A stretch of 7,001 bases of DNA from Bacteroidales bacterium UBA3824. Lineage in GTDB: Bacteria > Bacteroidota > Bacteroidia > Bacteroidales > UBA3824. Made by a program: the position numbers and the translations under genes. The notes below the pieces were generated by a model that saw only the letters and a list, made by a program, of their open reading frames with translations, was not told the DNA's origin and searched no databases. Of this stretch, positions 1 to 5,653 are shown piece after piece. How positions within the stretch are numbered: the stretch's first letter is position 1; each line of letters starts with the position of its first letter. The stretch covers positions 1 through 7,001 of the forward strand of contig DGIK01000080.1 of assembly GCA_002393195.1 (NCBI GenBank), read 5' to 3'.

Positions 1-1
1 A

Positions 2-2104
2 ACGGAAGTCGTTACTAACACGCAGATTTATAATGAGTTTTCATCGGGAATGACTGACGTTTCGGCGTTGAGGGATTTTATAAAATATCTTTACGACAAG
101 GATTCCAAAAAACTCAAATACGTCCTACTTTTTGGCGACGGTTCGATAGACAATTTGACCATTAGCGACAATAATCCAAACCTCATACCAACCTATCAAT
201 CAGCGAGTTCGCTCAATGAAGACGGTCAAAACAGCATTGTGAGCGACGATTTTTTTGGACTTTTGGGCGACGACGAGGGCGAAATTGTTGGCAGTCTTGA
301 TGTTGGAATCGGTCGCCTTCCTGTGAAAAATGACTCTGAGGCTGAGGCAGTTATAAGAAAATTGAAGGCTTATACAAAAGGTGATTTTTCGTCGCCGTGG
401 CGCAAGACCGCCGCCTTCATTGCCGACGACGAAAACAGCAACATCCACAACACTCAGGCGGATTTTATGGCTGTGGAACTCGAAACCAACCACCCAGAAT
501 ACGACGTGCGCAAGATTTACATCGACGCCTACAAACAAGAATCTTCCGCCGCCGGCAACACCTATCCGCAAGCCCGCGAAGACATCAATAGGCTCTTGCA
601 ACAGGGCGCATTTTCAATCACTTACGTCGGACACGGCGGTATGAATTTTTTTGCCGACGAGCGCATTCTCACCCTCAGCGACATCAACGCCGCCCGTAAC
701 GGTGCTCGGTTGCCGATTTTCATCACTGCGTCCTGCAATATCGGGCATTTTGATTATTATGACCGCAGCGGCGACAAGACTGCCGATTCGCCCGCTGAAC
801 GCCTGATACTCAACCCCGAAGGCGGTGCAGTTGCGATGTTTACGACCACGCGGGAGGTGCTTTCGTCGCCCAATTTTGCATTGAGCAAAAACATCCAAAA
901 ATATCTCTATTCGCCCAAAGCCGACCACGGCGGCGCAACGCGGCTCGGCGACGTAATCCGTCTGGCAAAGTTGGAGACCAACGATTATAATATGTTGAGT
1001 TTCACACTGTTGGGCGACCCCGCAATGAAAATTCCATTTCCAAAATATGAGATTGATATTGAGAGCATCGACGGCGTAGATTTCGACCAATTCAAAGACA
1101 CCATCAAGGCAATGTCAACCCACACTATCAATCTGCGTATCAATGGTTTAAATGGTGCATCGGGTACTGGATTTGTTACATTTTTCGACAAACCGTCGCA
1201 GGTGCAGACTTTGAACAACGACGGACACGGCACGTTCCAATATGAGGATTACAAGACCAAAATTTTCAGCGGTTCGGCGACCATCAAGGACGGCAAATTT
1301 TGCGTCAAATTCACCGTTCCCAAGGATATTGATTACAATGCAAATTTCGGAAAATTAAGCCTTTACGCTGCACTATCGTACGGAGAAGATGCGTCGGGCG
1401 TGTGCAAAAATATTATTGTTGGCTCGTCCTCGTCTGATGCGCCCGACGATTTCACTGGTCCAAAAATTTCAGTCACCACTTCCGATGGCAAGCCTATCGA
1501 CGGTGCAAATTTCACTGTCAATCGTCCGTCCATAACAATCAATCTATCAGATACTTCTGGCATCAATACCGCCGGTCGCGGACACGACATCACCCTCACC
1601 ATCGATGACAATAATGTAACTCACACATTGACAGATTATTACACCGCCGCCAAGGACAACCCACACGGCGGCTCAATCACCTATCAACTCCCCGAACTCA
1701 AAGACGGCTCTCACACCCTCAAATTGAAGGCGTGGGACAATCTCAACAATTCCAACGAAGTCGCCGCAACTTTCAATATTTCAGGTACTTCTAAGTTTGC
1801 AATTTCGCATTTGCTCAATTATCCCAACCCTTTCACCGACCACACGGGATTTTATTTTGAGCAAAACGGCGCGGACGGCTTCATTGATTACGAAATCACC
1901 ATTTTCACTATGTCGGGCAAGATTGTAAGGACGTTGACAGGCGTCCTCCCTGGCGGCGAATCTCGCTGTGGTCCAATCGATTGGGACGGCCTTGACAATT
2001 TTGGCAACCGCATTGCGCGTGGCGTGTATTTCTATCGCCTGCGCATTAAAAACGCCGACGGCAAGAAGGCAATGGCGCGGGAAAAGTTGCTGTATCTGAG
2101 GTGA
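2..2104 (+). CDS. porU: PorU, type IX secretion system C25-family sortase (5' end missing)
   Basis: PorU is the cell-surface cysteine protease of the T9SS. It removes the C-terminal sorting domain (CTD) of secreted cargo and links the cargo to A-LPS. The frame is open to the window edge, so the Met at 50 is internal; about 700 residues are visible of a family that usually exceeds 1,000. The peptidase C25 (gingipain) domain fills the first third: VLLFGDGSID near 124-153, SDDFFGLLGDDEG near 242-280 and DVGIGRLPV near 299-325. The catalytic pair is visible as His in GHGG (codon 632-634) and Cys in TASCNIGHFD (codon 734-736), 34 residues apart, close to the gingipain spacing. Beta-rich Ig-like sequence follows, then a CTD-like tail with YPNPF at 1820-1834 and a FlgD-like end (WDGLDNFGNRIARGVYFYRL). 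porV lies 97 bases downstream, as in Porphyromonas gingivalis. Function is inferred from family; the motifs are seen directly. Confidence 0.93.
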   Translation, partial: TEVVTNTQIYNEFSSGMTDVSALRDFIKYLYDKDSKKLKYVLLFGDGSIDNLTISDNNPNLIPTYQSASSLNEDGQNSIVSDDFFGLLGDDEGEIVGSLDVGIGRLPVKNDSEAEAVIRKLKAYTKGDFSSPWRKTAAFIADDENSNIHNTQADFMAVELETNHPEYDVRKIYIDAYKQESSAAGNTYPQAREDINRLLQQGAFSITYVGHGGMNFFADERILTLSDINAARNGARLPIFITASCNIGHFDYYDRSGDKTADSPAERLILNPEGGAVAMFTTTREVLSSPNFALSKNIQKYLYSPKADHGGATRLGDVIRLAKLETNDYNMLSFTLLGDPAMKIPFPKYEIDIESIDGVDFDQFKDTIKAMSTHTINLRINGLNGASGTGFVTFFDKPSQVQTLNNDGHGTFQYEDYKTKIFSGSATIKDGKFCVKFTVPKDIDYNANFGKLSLYAALSYGEDASGVCKNIIVGSSSSDAPDDFTGPKISVTTSDGKPIDGANFTVNRPSITINLSDTSGINTAGRGHDITLTIDDNNVTHTLTDYYTAAKDNPHGGSITYQLPELKDGSHTLKLKAWDNLNNSNEVAATFNISGTSKFAISHLLNYPNPFTDHTGFYFEQNGADGFIDYEITIFTMSGKIVRTLTGVLPGGESRCGPIDWDGLDNFGNRIARGVYFYRLRIKNADGKKAMAREKLLYLR

Positions 2105-2171
2105 ATTATTAATTTTTCTGCCATTCCACAAAAAATCCGTTAAAACATTTCCATATCCGCCAAAAACAATG

Positions 2172-2179
2172 TAATTTTG
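2172..2179 (+). promoter_or_regulatory. Candidate -7 promoter element of porV
   Basis: TAATTTTG matches the Bacteroidota -7 consensus TAnnTTTG and ends 22 bases before the porV ATG. The upstream -33 element is poor: only a TTT at 2148-2150 lies at a suitable distance. The short porU-porV gap has no clear terminator, so porV may be read both from this promoter and by read-through from porU. Confidence 0.45.
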
Positions 2180-2201
2180 CGCCCAAACAAATTAATTTGC
2201 T

Positions 2202-3407
2202 ATGAAAAAAATTATCGCACTGATGACGCTCGCCGCCACGATTGCAACAAGCGGGCTGCACGCGCAAATAACGCCGTCACAGGATGTTGCCGGCAGAAAC
2301 AATCAGTCAAATATCATAATGACCGCCGCGTCTTTCCTGACCATCGCCCCGGATTCGAGGGCGGGCGGACTTGGTGATGCAGGCGTTGCAACTACGCCCG
2401 ACACTTATTCCCAACATTGGAACCCTGCCAAATATCTCTTCCATGAGAGCCGCAGCGAACTCGGTCTCTGTTACACGCCGTGGCTGCGCAAATACGTGGA
2501 CGATATGAGCATTTCGTACCTTGCAGGGTTCACCAAAATCCGTAGAAATCAGGCTGTTGGCTACTCAATGACGTACTTCAACCTCGGCGATATGTCCTTC
2601 ACGGATTATAATGGCACGGTGGTTAAAAACTTTTCGCCAAAGGAGTTTGCCTTTGACGTGTCTTACTCTCTGAAACTCGCCGACAACCTTTCTGGCGCGG
2701 TTGCAATGCGTTATATATACAGCAACCTGACTGGCGGTATCTCCGTTGGCGGCTCCGACGAGACTCACGCGGGACATTCTGTAGCGGGCGACATTGCGGT
2801 GTATTACCACAAACAGTTTGAGGTCGGCGAAAGGATGTCAACCCTCGGCCTCGGTATGAACATCTCAAACATCGGCACCAAGATGAGTTATTCGTCCAAC
2901 AACGACAATTTCATCCCCACAAACCTGAAACTCGGTGCAAGTTATAAGTTTGATTTTGACGATTTCAATAGCGTGATGTTCACCTTCGACGGCAACAAAT
3001 TGCTCGTGCCGACTCCGCCGATTTACGACAACGACAAGAAGGTGATTCTCAAAGGCAAAGACCCCGATGTGTCAGTGCCGACAGGCATTTTCCAAAGTTT
3101 CAACGATGCACCGGGCGGTCTGGAGGAGGAAATGAAGGAAATTTCATATTCATTCGGTCTCGAATATCTCTATTCCAACACGTTGGCGGGCAGGGTTGGA
3201 TATTTTTCGGAGCATAAGGACAAGGGCGGTCGCAAGTATGTAACTGTTGGCGTGGGACTTACATTGAAGGCATTTACCTTCGATATGGCTTATTTGGTAA
3301 CCACCACGTCGTCAAATCCGCTGCAAAACACCATCAAATTCTCGTTGGCTGTCAATTTCGACAAATTGCGCAACAACAATGGTCGCGGAAAGATGCCGGT
3401 GGAATAA
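2202..3407 (+). CDS. porV: PorV (LptO), type IX secretion system outer-membrane shuttle protein
   Basis: The 401-residue product matches the PorV family in length and sequence. PorV is a FadL-like outer-membrane beta-barrel that takes T9SS substrates from the translocon by their CTD and delivers them to the PorU sortase complex. Residues 1-21 form a signal peptide (MKKIIALMTLAATIATSGLHA, probably cut before Gln22). The diagnostic stretch FLTIAPDSRAGGLGDAG is at residues 45-61, followed by TPDTYSQHWNPAKY. The rest shows repeated amphipathic strands with many Gly and aromatic residues. Near the C terminus RKYVTVGVGL and SNPLQNTIKFSLAVNF resemble the final barrel strands. The start at 2202 is chosen because it begins the signal peptide; no Shine-Dalgarno is seen, which is normal in this phylum. 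The C-terminal NNNGRGKMPVE is a hydrophilic end after the barrel. The porU neighbour supports the call. Confidence 0.95.
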   Translation: MKKIIALMTLAATIATSGLHAQITPSQDVAGRNNQSNIIMTAASFLTIAPDSRAGGLGDAGVATTPDTYSQHWNPAKYLFHESRSELGLCYTPWLRKYVDDMSISYLAGFTKIRRNQAVGYSMTYFNLGDMSFTDYNGTVVKNFSPKEFAFDVSYSLKLADNLSGAVAMRYIYSNLTGGISVGGSDETHAGHSVAGDIAVYYHKQFEVGERMSTLGLGMNISNIGTKMSYSSNNDNFIPTNLKLGASYKFDFDDFNSVMFTFDGNKLLVPTPPIYDNDKKVILKGKDPDVSVPTGIFQSFNDAPGGLEEEMKEISYSFGLEYLYSNTLAGRVGYFSEHKDKGGRKYVTVGVGLTLKAFTFDMAYLVTTTSSNPLQNTIKFSLAVNFDKLRNNNGRGKMPVE

Positions 3408-3420
3408 CGCCGCATATATC

Positions 3421-3497
3421 AAGTCCTGAAAGGATGAAATATAATAGACGGGGGGTGTGAACCCACGGTCCAAAACGTATTAAAATGCCTAATTCGT
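3421..3497 (+). repeat. Intergenic two-block repeat, copy 1
   Basis: The copy begins 13 bases after the porV stop. Block A (3421-3447) starts AAGTCCTGAAAGGATG and matches copy 2 at 25 of 27 positions. Block B (3479-3497, ATTAAAATGCCTAATTCGT) is identical in both copies. Between them lie 31 poorly conserved bases that include GGGTGTGAACCC, able to form a small hairpin. GTCCT-GAA-AGGAT in block A can also fold. Function is unknown; it could be a terminator, an RNA element or a mobile intergenic repeat. Confidence 0.75.
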
Positions 3498-3511
3498 AAC
3501 ACTTATTTATT

Positions 3512-4129
3512 ATGAAAGCAATCCATTTTATATCCGCGTTTTTTGCGCTGATGCTTGCAACACTGTGTTGCTCGGCGCAAGATCATCCATTTGTTGACCT
3601 TGGCCTCCCATCCGGCACGCTCTGGGCCAAAACCAACATTGGGGCAGACAATCCCGAGGACTACGGCAACCACTACGCTTGGGGTGAGATTTCCACAAAA
3701 AACACATACGATTGGGCTACCTACAATTACAACGATTACAGTAGCATCACCCTTGATGTAATTCACGACGTAGCATATCAGGAGTGGGGCAAAGAATGGT
3801 GCTTGCCCACGCTGGAACAGTGCCAAGAGTTGTACGACAAATGTAGATGGAAATGGACAACGCTCAACGGCAAGAATGGCTACTTGCTTACAGGACCAAA
3901 CGGCAATACGCTGTTTCTTCCTGCCGGCGGTTGGAAGCAGTTGCATAGTGGTCGCGCTGGTTCTTTCGGATTCTACTGGACATCCACACTTTATAGGATG
4001 AGAACGGGTGGTTTTATGGGCGGACTGTCCACTGCACATTGTCTTGCATTCAATTCCGAGGAGATTATTTCTGACTACTACGGAATGCGCTGTTACGGAT
4101 GCACGATTCGCGCTGTGAGGAGGCGGTAG
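3512..4129 (+). CDS. Secreted protein with Fibrobacter succinogenes major paralogous (FISUMP) domain
   Basis: The 205-residue product has a signal peptide (residues 1-22, ending ATLCCSA, probably cut before Gln23). The Cys pair there is a poor lipobox match, so signal peptidase I is more likely than lipoprotein processing. The mature part carries the family hallmarks: FVDLGLPSGTLWAKTNIGA (27-45), PEDYGNHYAWGE (48-59), STKNTYDW, WCLPT, a Trp-rich WKWTT segment, FLPAGG, FYWTSTLY and the C-terminal TIRAVRR. Such proteins occur in many paralogues in Fibrobacter and in Bacteroidales. Their molecular role is not established; surface or carbohydrate-related roles are guesses. No T9SS C-terminal signal is visible, since the protein stops right after the domain. 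The gene lies between two copies of an intergenic repeat, separate in function from porV. No good TAnnTTTG promoter was found upstream. Confidence 0.82.
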   Translation: MKAIHFISAFFALMLATLCCSAQDHPFVDLGLPSGTLWAKTNIGADNPEDYGNHYAWGEISTKNTYDWATYNYNDYSSITLDVIHDVAYQEWGKEWCLPTLEQCQELYDKCRWKWTTLNGKNGYLLTGPNGNTLFLPAGGWKQLHSGRAGSFGFYWTSTLYRMRTGGFMGGLSTAHCLAFNSEEIISDYYGMRCYGCTIRAVRRR

Positions 4130-4137
4130 CTGAACCC

Positions 4138-4216
4138 AAGTCCTGAAAGGACGAAATAAAATAGCCGTGTGTCCCCCTCCTGGCACAATACATATTAATT
4201 AAAATGCCTAATTCGT
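4138..4216 (+). repeat. Intergenic two-block repeat, copy 2
   Basis: This copy starts 8 bases after the stop of the FISUMP gene and has the same order as copy 1. Block A is at 4138-4164 and block B at 4198-4216, with 33 bases between them. Block A holds the perfect stem GTCCT-GAA-AGGAC, where copy 1 has a G-U pair at the last position. The central part has diverged. The two copies are 717-719 bases apart, so together they frame one gene. Confidence 0.75.
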
Positions 4217-4238
4217 TTAATGAAAAAAAAATGATTTA

Positions 4239-4273
4239 TTTGTTTTTTTATTTAAAAAAACATTGTATCTTTG
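4239..4273 (+). promoter_or_regulatory. Promoter of ssrA
   Basis: TATCTTTG at 4266-4273 is a full match to the TAnnTTTG -7 element, 14 bases before the mature tmRNA 5' end. TTTG at 4239-4242 may be the -33 element, though the 23-base gap is longer than the usual 19 or so. Transcription would start a few bases upstream of 4288, leaving a short leader for RNase P to remove. Confidence 0.6.
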
Positions 4274-4287
4274 CATCGTCGATTATT

Positions 4288-4686
4288 GGGGCTGTCTTTG
4301 GTTTTGACGGCGTGCAAGGTCGGTATGTAAGCATGTCGGGGCAGGTAACAACCCCCGTGAACAGGGTTACAAAACTATAAATGGCGAATCTTATGACTAC
4401 GCTCTCGCTGCCTAATTGAAGTTTCAGTAGATTAGCTTAATTCCCGGACAGGAGTTCCGGGAACGGGACATCTCCCGCCGGCTCGTCCGCCGCCCAAGCG
4501 ATAAGGAGGTGCTATCAATAGGTGGAATAGTTGCCGCAGGCCTTGATGCGGCGATGAAATCAAAGAGGATAAGAGGTAGTTAGGGCGTTTCCTCCCGGAC
4601 TGCCTACGAAAATCAACAGGCAACTAAACATGTAGAAAGCATGGTGGTCTCATGTTCGGACCGGGGTTCGACCCCCCGCAGCTCCA
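4288..4686 (+). ncRNA. ssrA: Transfer-messenger RNA (tmRNA)
   Basis: tmRNA rescues stalled ribosomes by acting first as a tRNA-Ala mimic and then as an mRNA that adds a degradation tag. The 5' end GGGGCTG (4288-4294) pairs with CAGCTCC (4679-4685), with one G-U pair, to form the acceptor stem; A4686 is the discriminator and CCA is not encoded. A T-arm with GGTTCGACC lies just before the 3' strand. The 5' domain contains the typical TTTGGTTTTGACGGC stretch. The tag reading frame is at 4383-4415. After it comes a strong hairpin (4441-4448 with 4456-4463) and a second (4464-4468 with 4473-4477), consistent with the pseudoknot region. The length of about 400 bases is normal. The exact 5' and 3' ends follow from the acceptor stem. 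Confidence 0.96.
4383..4415 (+). other. tmRNA tag-peptide reading frame
   Basis: The resume codon is GGC and the frame encodes GESYDYALAA followed by TAA. The ALAA end is the part recognised by ClpXP-type proteases. Bacteroidota tags usually start with Gly-Glu and are about nine residues long (for example GENNYALAA), so this ten-residue tag with a Tyr-Asp-Tyr centre is a variant. The frame is set by the match at both ends. Confidence 0.88.
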
Positions 4687-4695
4687 CTTGAAAAT

Positions 4696-4726
4696 GCACT
4701 TGGCAATTTATGTCGAGTGCTTTTTT
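4696..4726 (+). terminator. Rho-independent terminator of ssrA
   Basis: GCACTTG (4696-4702) pairs with CGAGTGC (4714-4720), with one G-U pair, around an 11-base loop. Six T residues follow at 4721-4726. It starts 10 bases after the tmRNA 3' end and separates ssrA from the toxin-antitoxin operon. Confidence 0.8.
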
Positions 4727-4745
4727 GTTAAAAATCTTAAATTAA

Positions 4746-4778
4746 TTTTTGCTATTTGGTTTTGAATATATATATTTG
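4746..4778 (+). promoter_or_regulatory. Promoter of the higB toxin operon
   Basis: TTTTTG at 4746-4751 is a good -33 element. After exactly 19 bases, TATATTTG at 4771-4778 is a full -7 match (TAnnTTTG). The higB ATG lies only 14 bases beyond, so the 5' leader is probably under 10 bases. No obvious palindromic operator is seen around it. Confidence 0.72.
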
Positions 4779-4792
4779 CAAAAACAAAACAA

Positions 4793-5089
4793 ATGAAAAT
4801 ATTGTTTCCTGAGAAAATAGTTGAGTTTGAGAAACAGCACTCTGACAGTACAAATGCATTGGCAAAATGGTGTGCTGTAATAGATAATGCTCAATGGAAA
4901 AATCACGCCGATTTGAAGAAAGATTTTCCGTCGGCAGATTATGTTGGAAATAATAGATACGTTTTTAATATAAAAGGTAACAATTATAGAACAGTTGTGT
5001 TGATTGTCTTTTTTGCCGGAACGGTTGCAATTCGGTTTATTGGCACACACAGCGAGTACGACAGAATAAAAGACATTAAAAATATATAG
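4793..5089 (+). CDS. higB: HigB-family toxin (mRNA interferase, type II toxin-antitoxin)
   Basis: The 98-residue protein matches the HigB_toxin family (Pfam PF09907), RelE-fold toxins that cleave mRNA, usually on the translating ribosome. Conserved parts are WKNHADLKKDFPSAD (35-49), VGNNRYVFNIKGNNYR (51-66) and IRFIGTHSEYDRI (80-92). Length and start are typical of the family. It is the first gene of a two-gene operon, toxin first, as usual for higBA; the next ATG comes two bases after its stop. The gene is visibly richer in A and T than porU and porV, which fits horizontal acquisition but does not prove it. No Shine-Dalgarno is seen; the leader is A-rich. Toxicity is inferred from the family; all the conserved blocks are intact, so it is likely functional. 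Confidence 0.9.
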   Translation: MKILFPEKIVEFEKQHSDSTNALAKWCAVIDNAQWKNHADLKKDFPSADYVGNNRYVFNIKGNNYRTVVLIVFFAGTVAIRFIGTHSEYDRIKDIKNI

Positions 5090-5091
5090 CC

Positions 5092-5349
5092 ATGGTAATT
5101 AAGAATGACATACAATATCGTGATTTTGAAAATCAAATTGAATTACTCATAAAAAGAGGTACAGAGTTGGGTGATATGGATTTATTGTCTGACGATGAAA
5201 AAGCCAAATTTATTGAGTTGAGTTCAGCATTGGATGAGTATGGTAGAAGCAATTATCCTTTGCCTCGACAGGTTGTTCAGCCTATTTCACATTCTTCGTA
5301 TGATTATTATCATAATGTTAATGCGACGATGGAAACTGTTTTTGCTTGA
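5092..5349 (+). CDS. Short HigA-like antitoxin lacking a helix-turn-helix domain
   Basis: The 85-residue protein begins two bases after higB and is probably translationally coupled to it. Its N-terminal part resembles the N-terminal helical region of HigA antitoxins paired with PF09907 toxins: QYRDFENQIELLIKRG (8-23), a Glu/Asp-rich middle and KFIELSSALDEYGRSNYPLP (39-58), where the family has an ELxxLxxLxxxYExxxYP pattern. In HigA this is followed by a DNA-binding helix-turn-helix of about 50 residues. Here only about 27 residues follow, rich in Ser, Tyr and His, with no such motif. The other two forward frames up to 5440 show no helix-turn-helix remnant, so a simple frameshift is unlikely. 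It may neutralise the toxin without repressing the operon, or be a decayed antitoxin. Assignment rests on position and the short motif. Confidence 0.68.
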   Translation: MVIKNDIQYRDFENQIELLIKRGTELGDMDLLSDDEKAKFIELSSALDEYGRSNYPLPRQVVQPISHSSYDYYHNVNATMETVFA

Positions 5350-5394
5350 TTATCAATCTACTACATAAATTACGAAAAATATTTGCAAAAAAAT

Positions 5395-5425
5395 TTGGTA
5401 GATTCAAAAATCTGGCTTAACTTTG
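5395..5425 (+). promoter_or_regulatory. Promoter of tRNA-Ser
   Basis: TAACTTTG at 5418-5425 matches the TAnnTTTG -7 element, and TTG at 5395-5397 lies 20 bases upstream as a -33 element. The tRNA begins 18 bases later. This suggests that the tRNA is transcribed independently of the toxin-antitoxin operon. Confidence 0.6.
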
Positions 5426-5442
5426 CAGCGTCATAATGAAAA

Positions 5443-5529
5443 GGAAAGATGGCAGAGTGGTCGAATGTATCGCACTCGAAATGCGACGTAGGGGTAACCT
5501 TACCGGGGGTTCGAATCCCTCTCTTTCCG
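5443..5529 (+). tRNA. tRNA-Ser (anticodon CGA)
   Basis: The acceptor stem GGAAAGA (5443-5449) pairs with TCTTTCC (5522-5528) and G5529 is the discriminator, as expected for serine. The anticodon stem TCGCA/TGCGA (5470-5474, 5482-5486) encloses the loop CTCGAAA with anticodon CGA at 5477-5479, reading UCG. A long variable arm (GTAGG paired with CTTAC) marks a class II tRNA. The T-arm is GGGGG-TTCGAAT-CCCTC (5505-5521). CCA is not encoded. The gene looks intact, which fits a tRNA restored after element integration. Confidence 0.97.
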
Positions 5530-5530
5530 C
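5505..5530 (+). other. Candidate attachment site (tRNA-Ser 3' end)
   Basis: The 3' part of a tRNA gene, from the T-arm to the discriminator, is a classic target of tyrosine recombinases. A recombinase gene starts 124 bases downstream and reads away from the tRNA. The matching second copy would lie outside the window, so the core and its limits are inferred only. Confidence 0.4.
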
Positions 5531-5555
5531 GAATAAATGGTATTTATATTCGGCT

Positions 5556-5590
5556 GTGCTTGATAATTGTCTGATTGTCAAGCACTTTTT
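5556..5590 (+). terminator. Rho-independent terminator after tRNA-Ser
   Basis: GTGCTTGA (5556-5563) pairs perfectly with TCAAGCAC (5578-5585) over eight base pairs, and five T residues follow at 5586-5590. It starts 27 bases after the tRNA 3' end and would keep tRNA transcription from entering the recombinase gene. Confidence 0.82.
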
Positions 5591-5653
5591 ATTGTTGTTG
5601 ATTGTAAGAATTTGCCCGATTCTAATCACAATTTCAGCACAGTAAATACGAAA

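Noticed and set aside
614..1090. Minus-strand open frame inside porU
   Set aside because: It lies opposite the catalytic C25 region, which is strongly supported; its product has no family features.
3503..4186. Long minus-strand open frame opposite the FISUMP gene
   Set aside because: It runs across the whole FISUMP gene and into a repeat, shows no recognisable motif, and is composition-driven. The plus-strand gene has a signal peptide and family motifs.
3421..4216. CRISPR array
   Set aside because: Only two repeat copies exist, 717 bases apart with a gene between them, and the repeats are not identical in their middle part.
4432..4623. Minus-strand open frame inside ssrA
   Set aside because: The tmRNA structure and tag account for this sequence; the open frame is incidental.
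5355..5404. Inverted repeat AATCTAC / GTAGATT after the antitoxin as a terminator or operator
   Set aside because: The stem is seven bases with a 36-base loop and no T-run follows; in an AT-rich stretch this can easily arise by chance.
5262..5440. Frameshifted helix-turn-helix remnant after the short antitoxin
   Set aside because: The two other forward frames were read by eye; one soon stops and the other gives no helix-turn-helix pattern, so no remnant is supported.
5436..5645. Plus-strand open frame across tRNA-Ser and its terminator
   Set aside because: It translates through a complete tRNA and a terminator, so it is not a gene.
5567..5653. Upstream extension of the integrase to an earlier ATG
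   Set aside because: The ATG is inside the terminator hairpin and the extra 29 residues do not resemble the family N terminus. The ATG at 5654 starts the recognised arm-binding domain.
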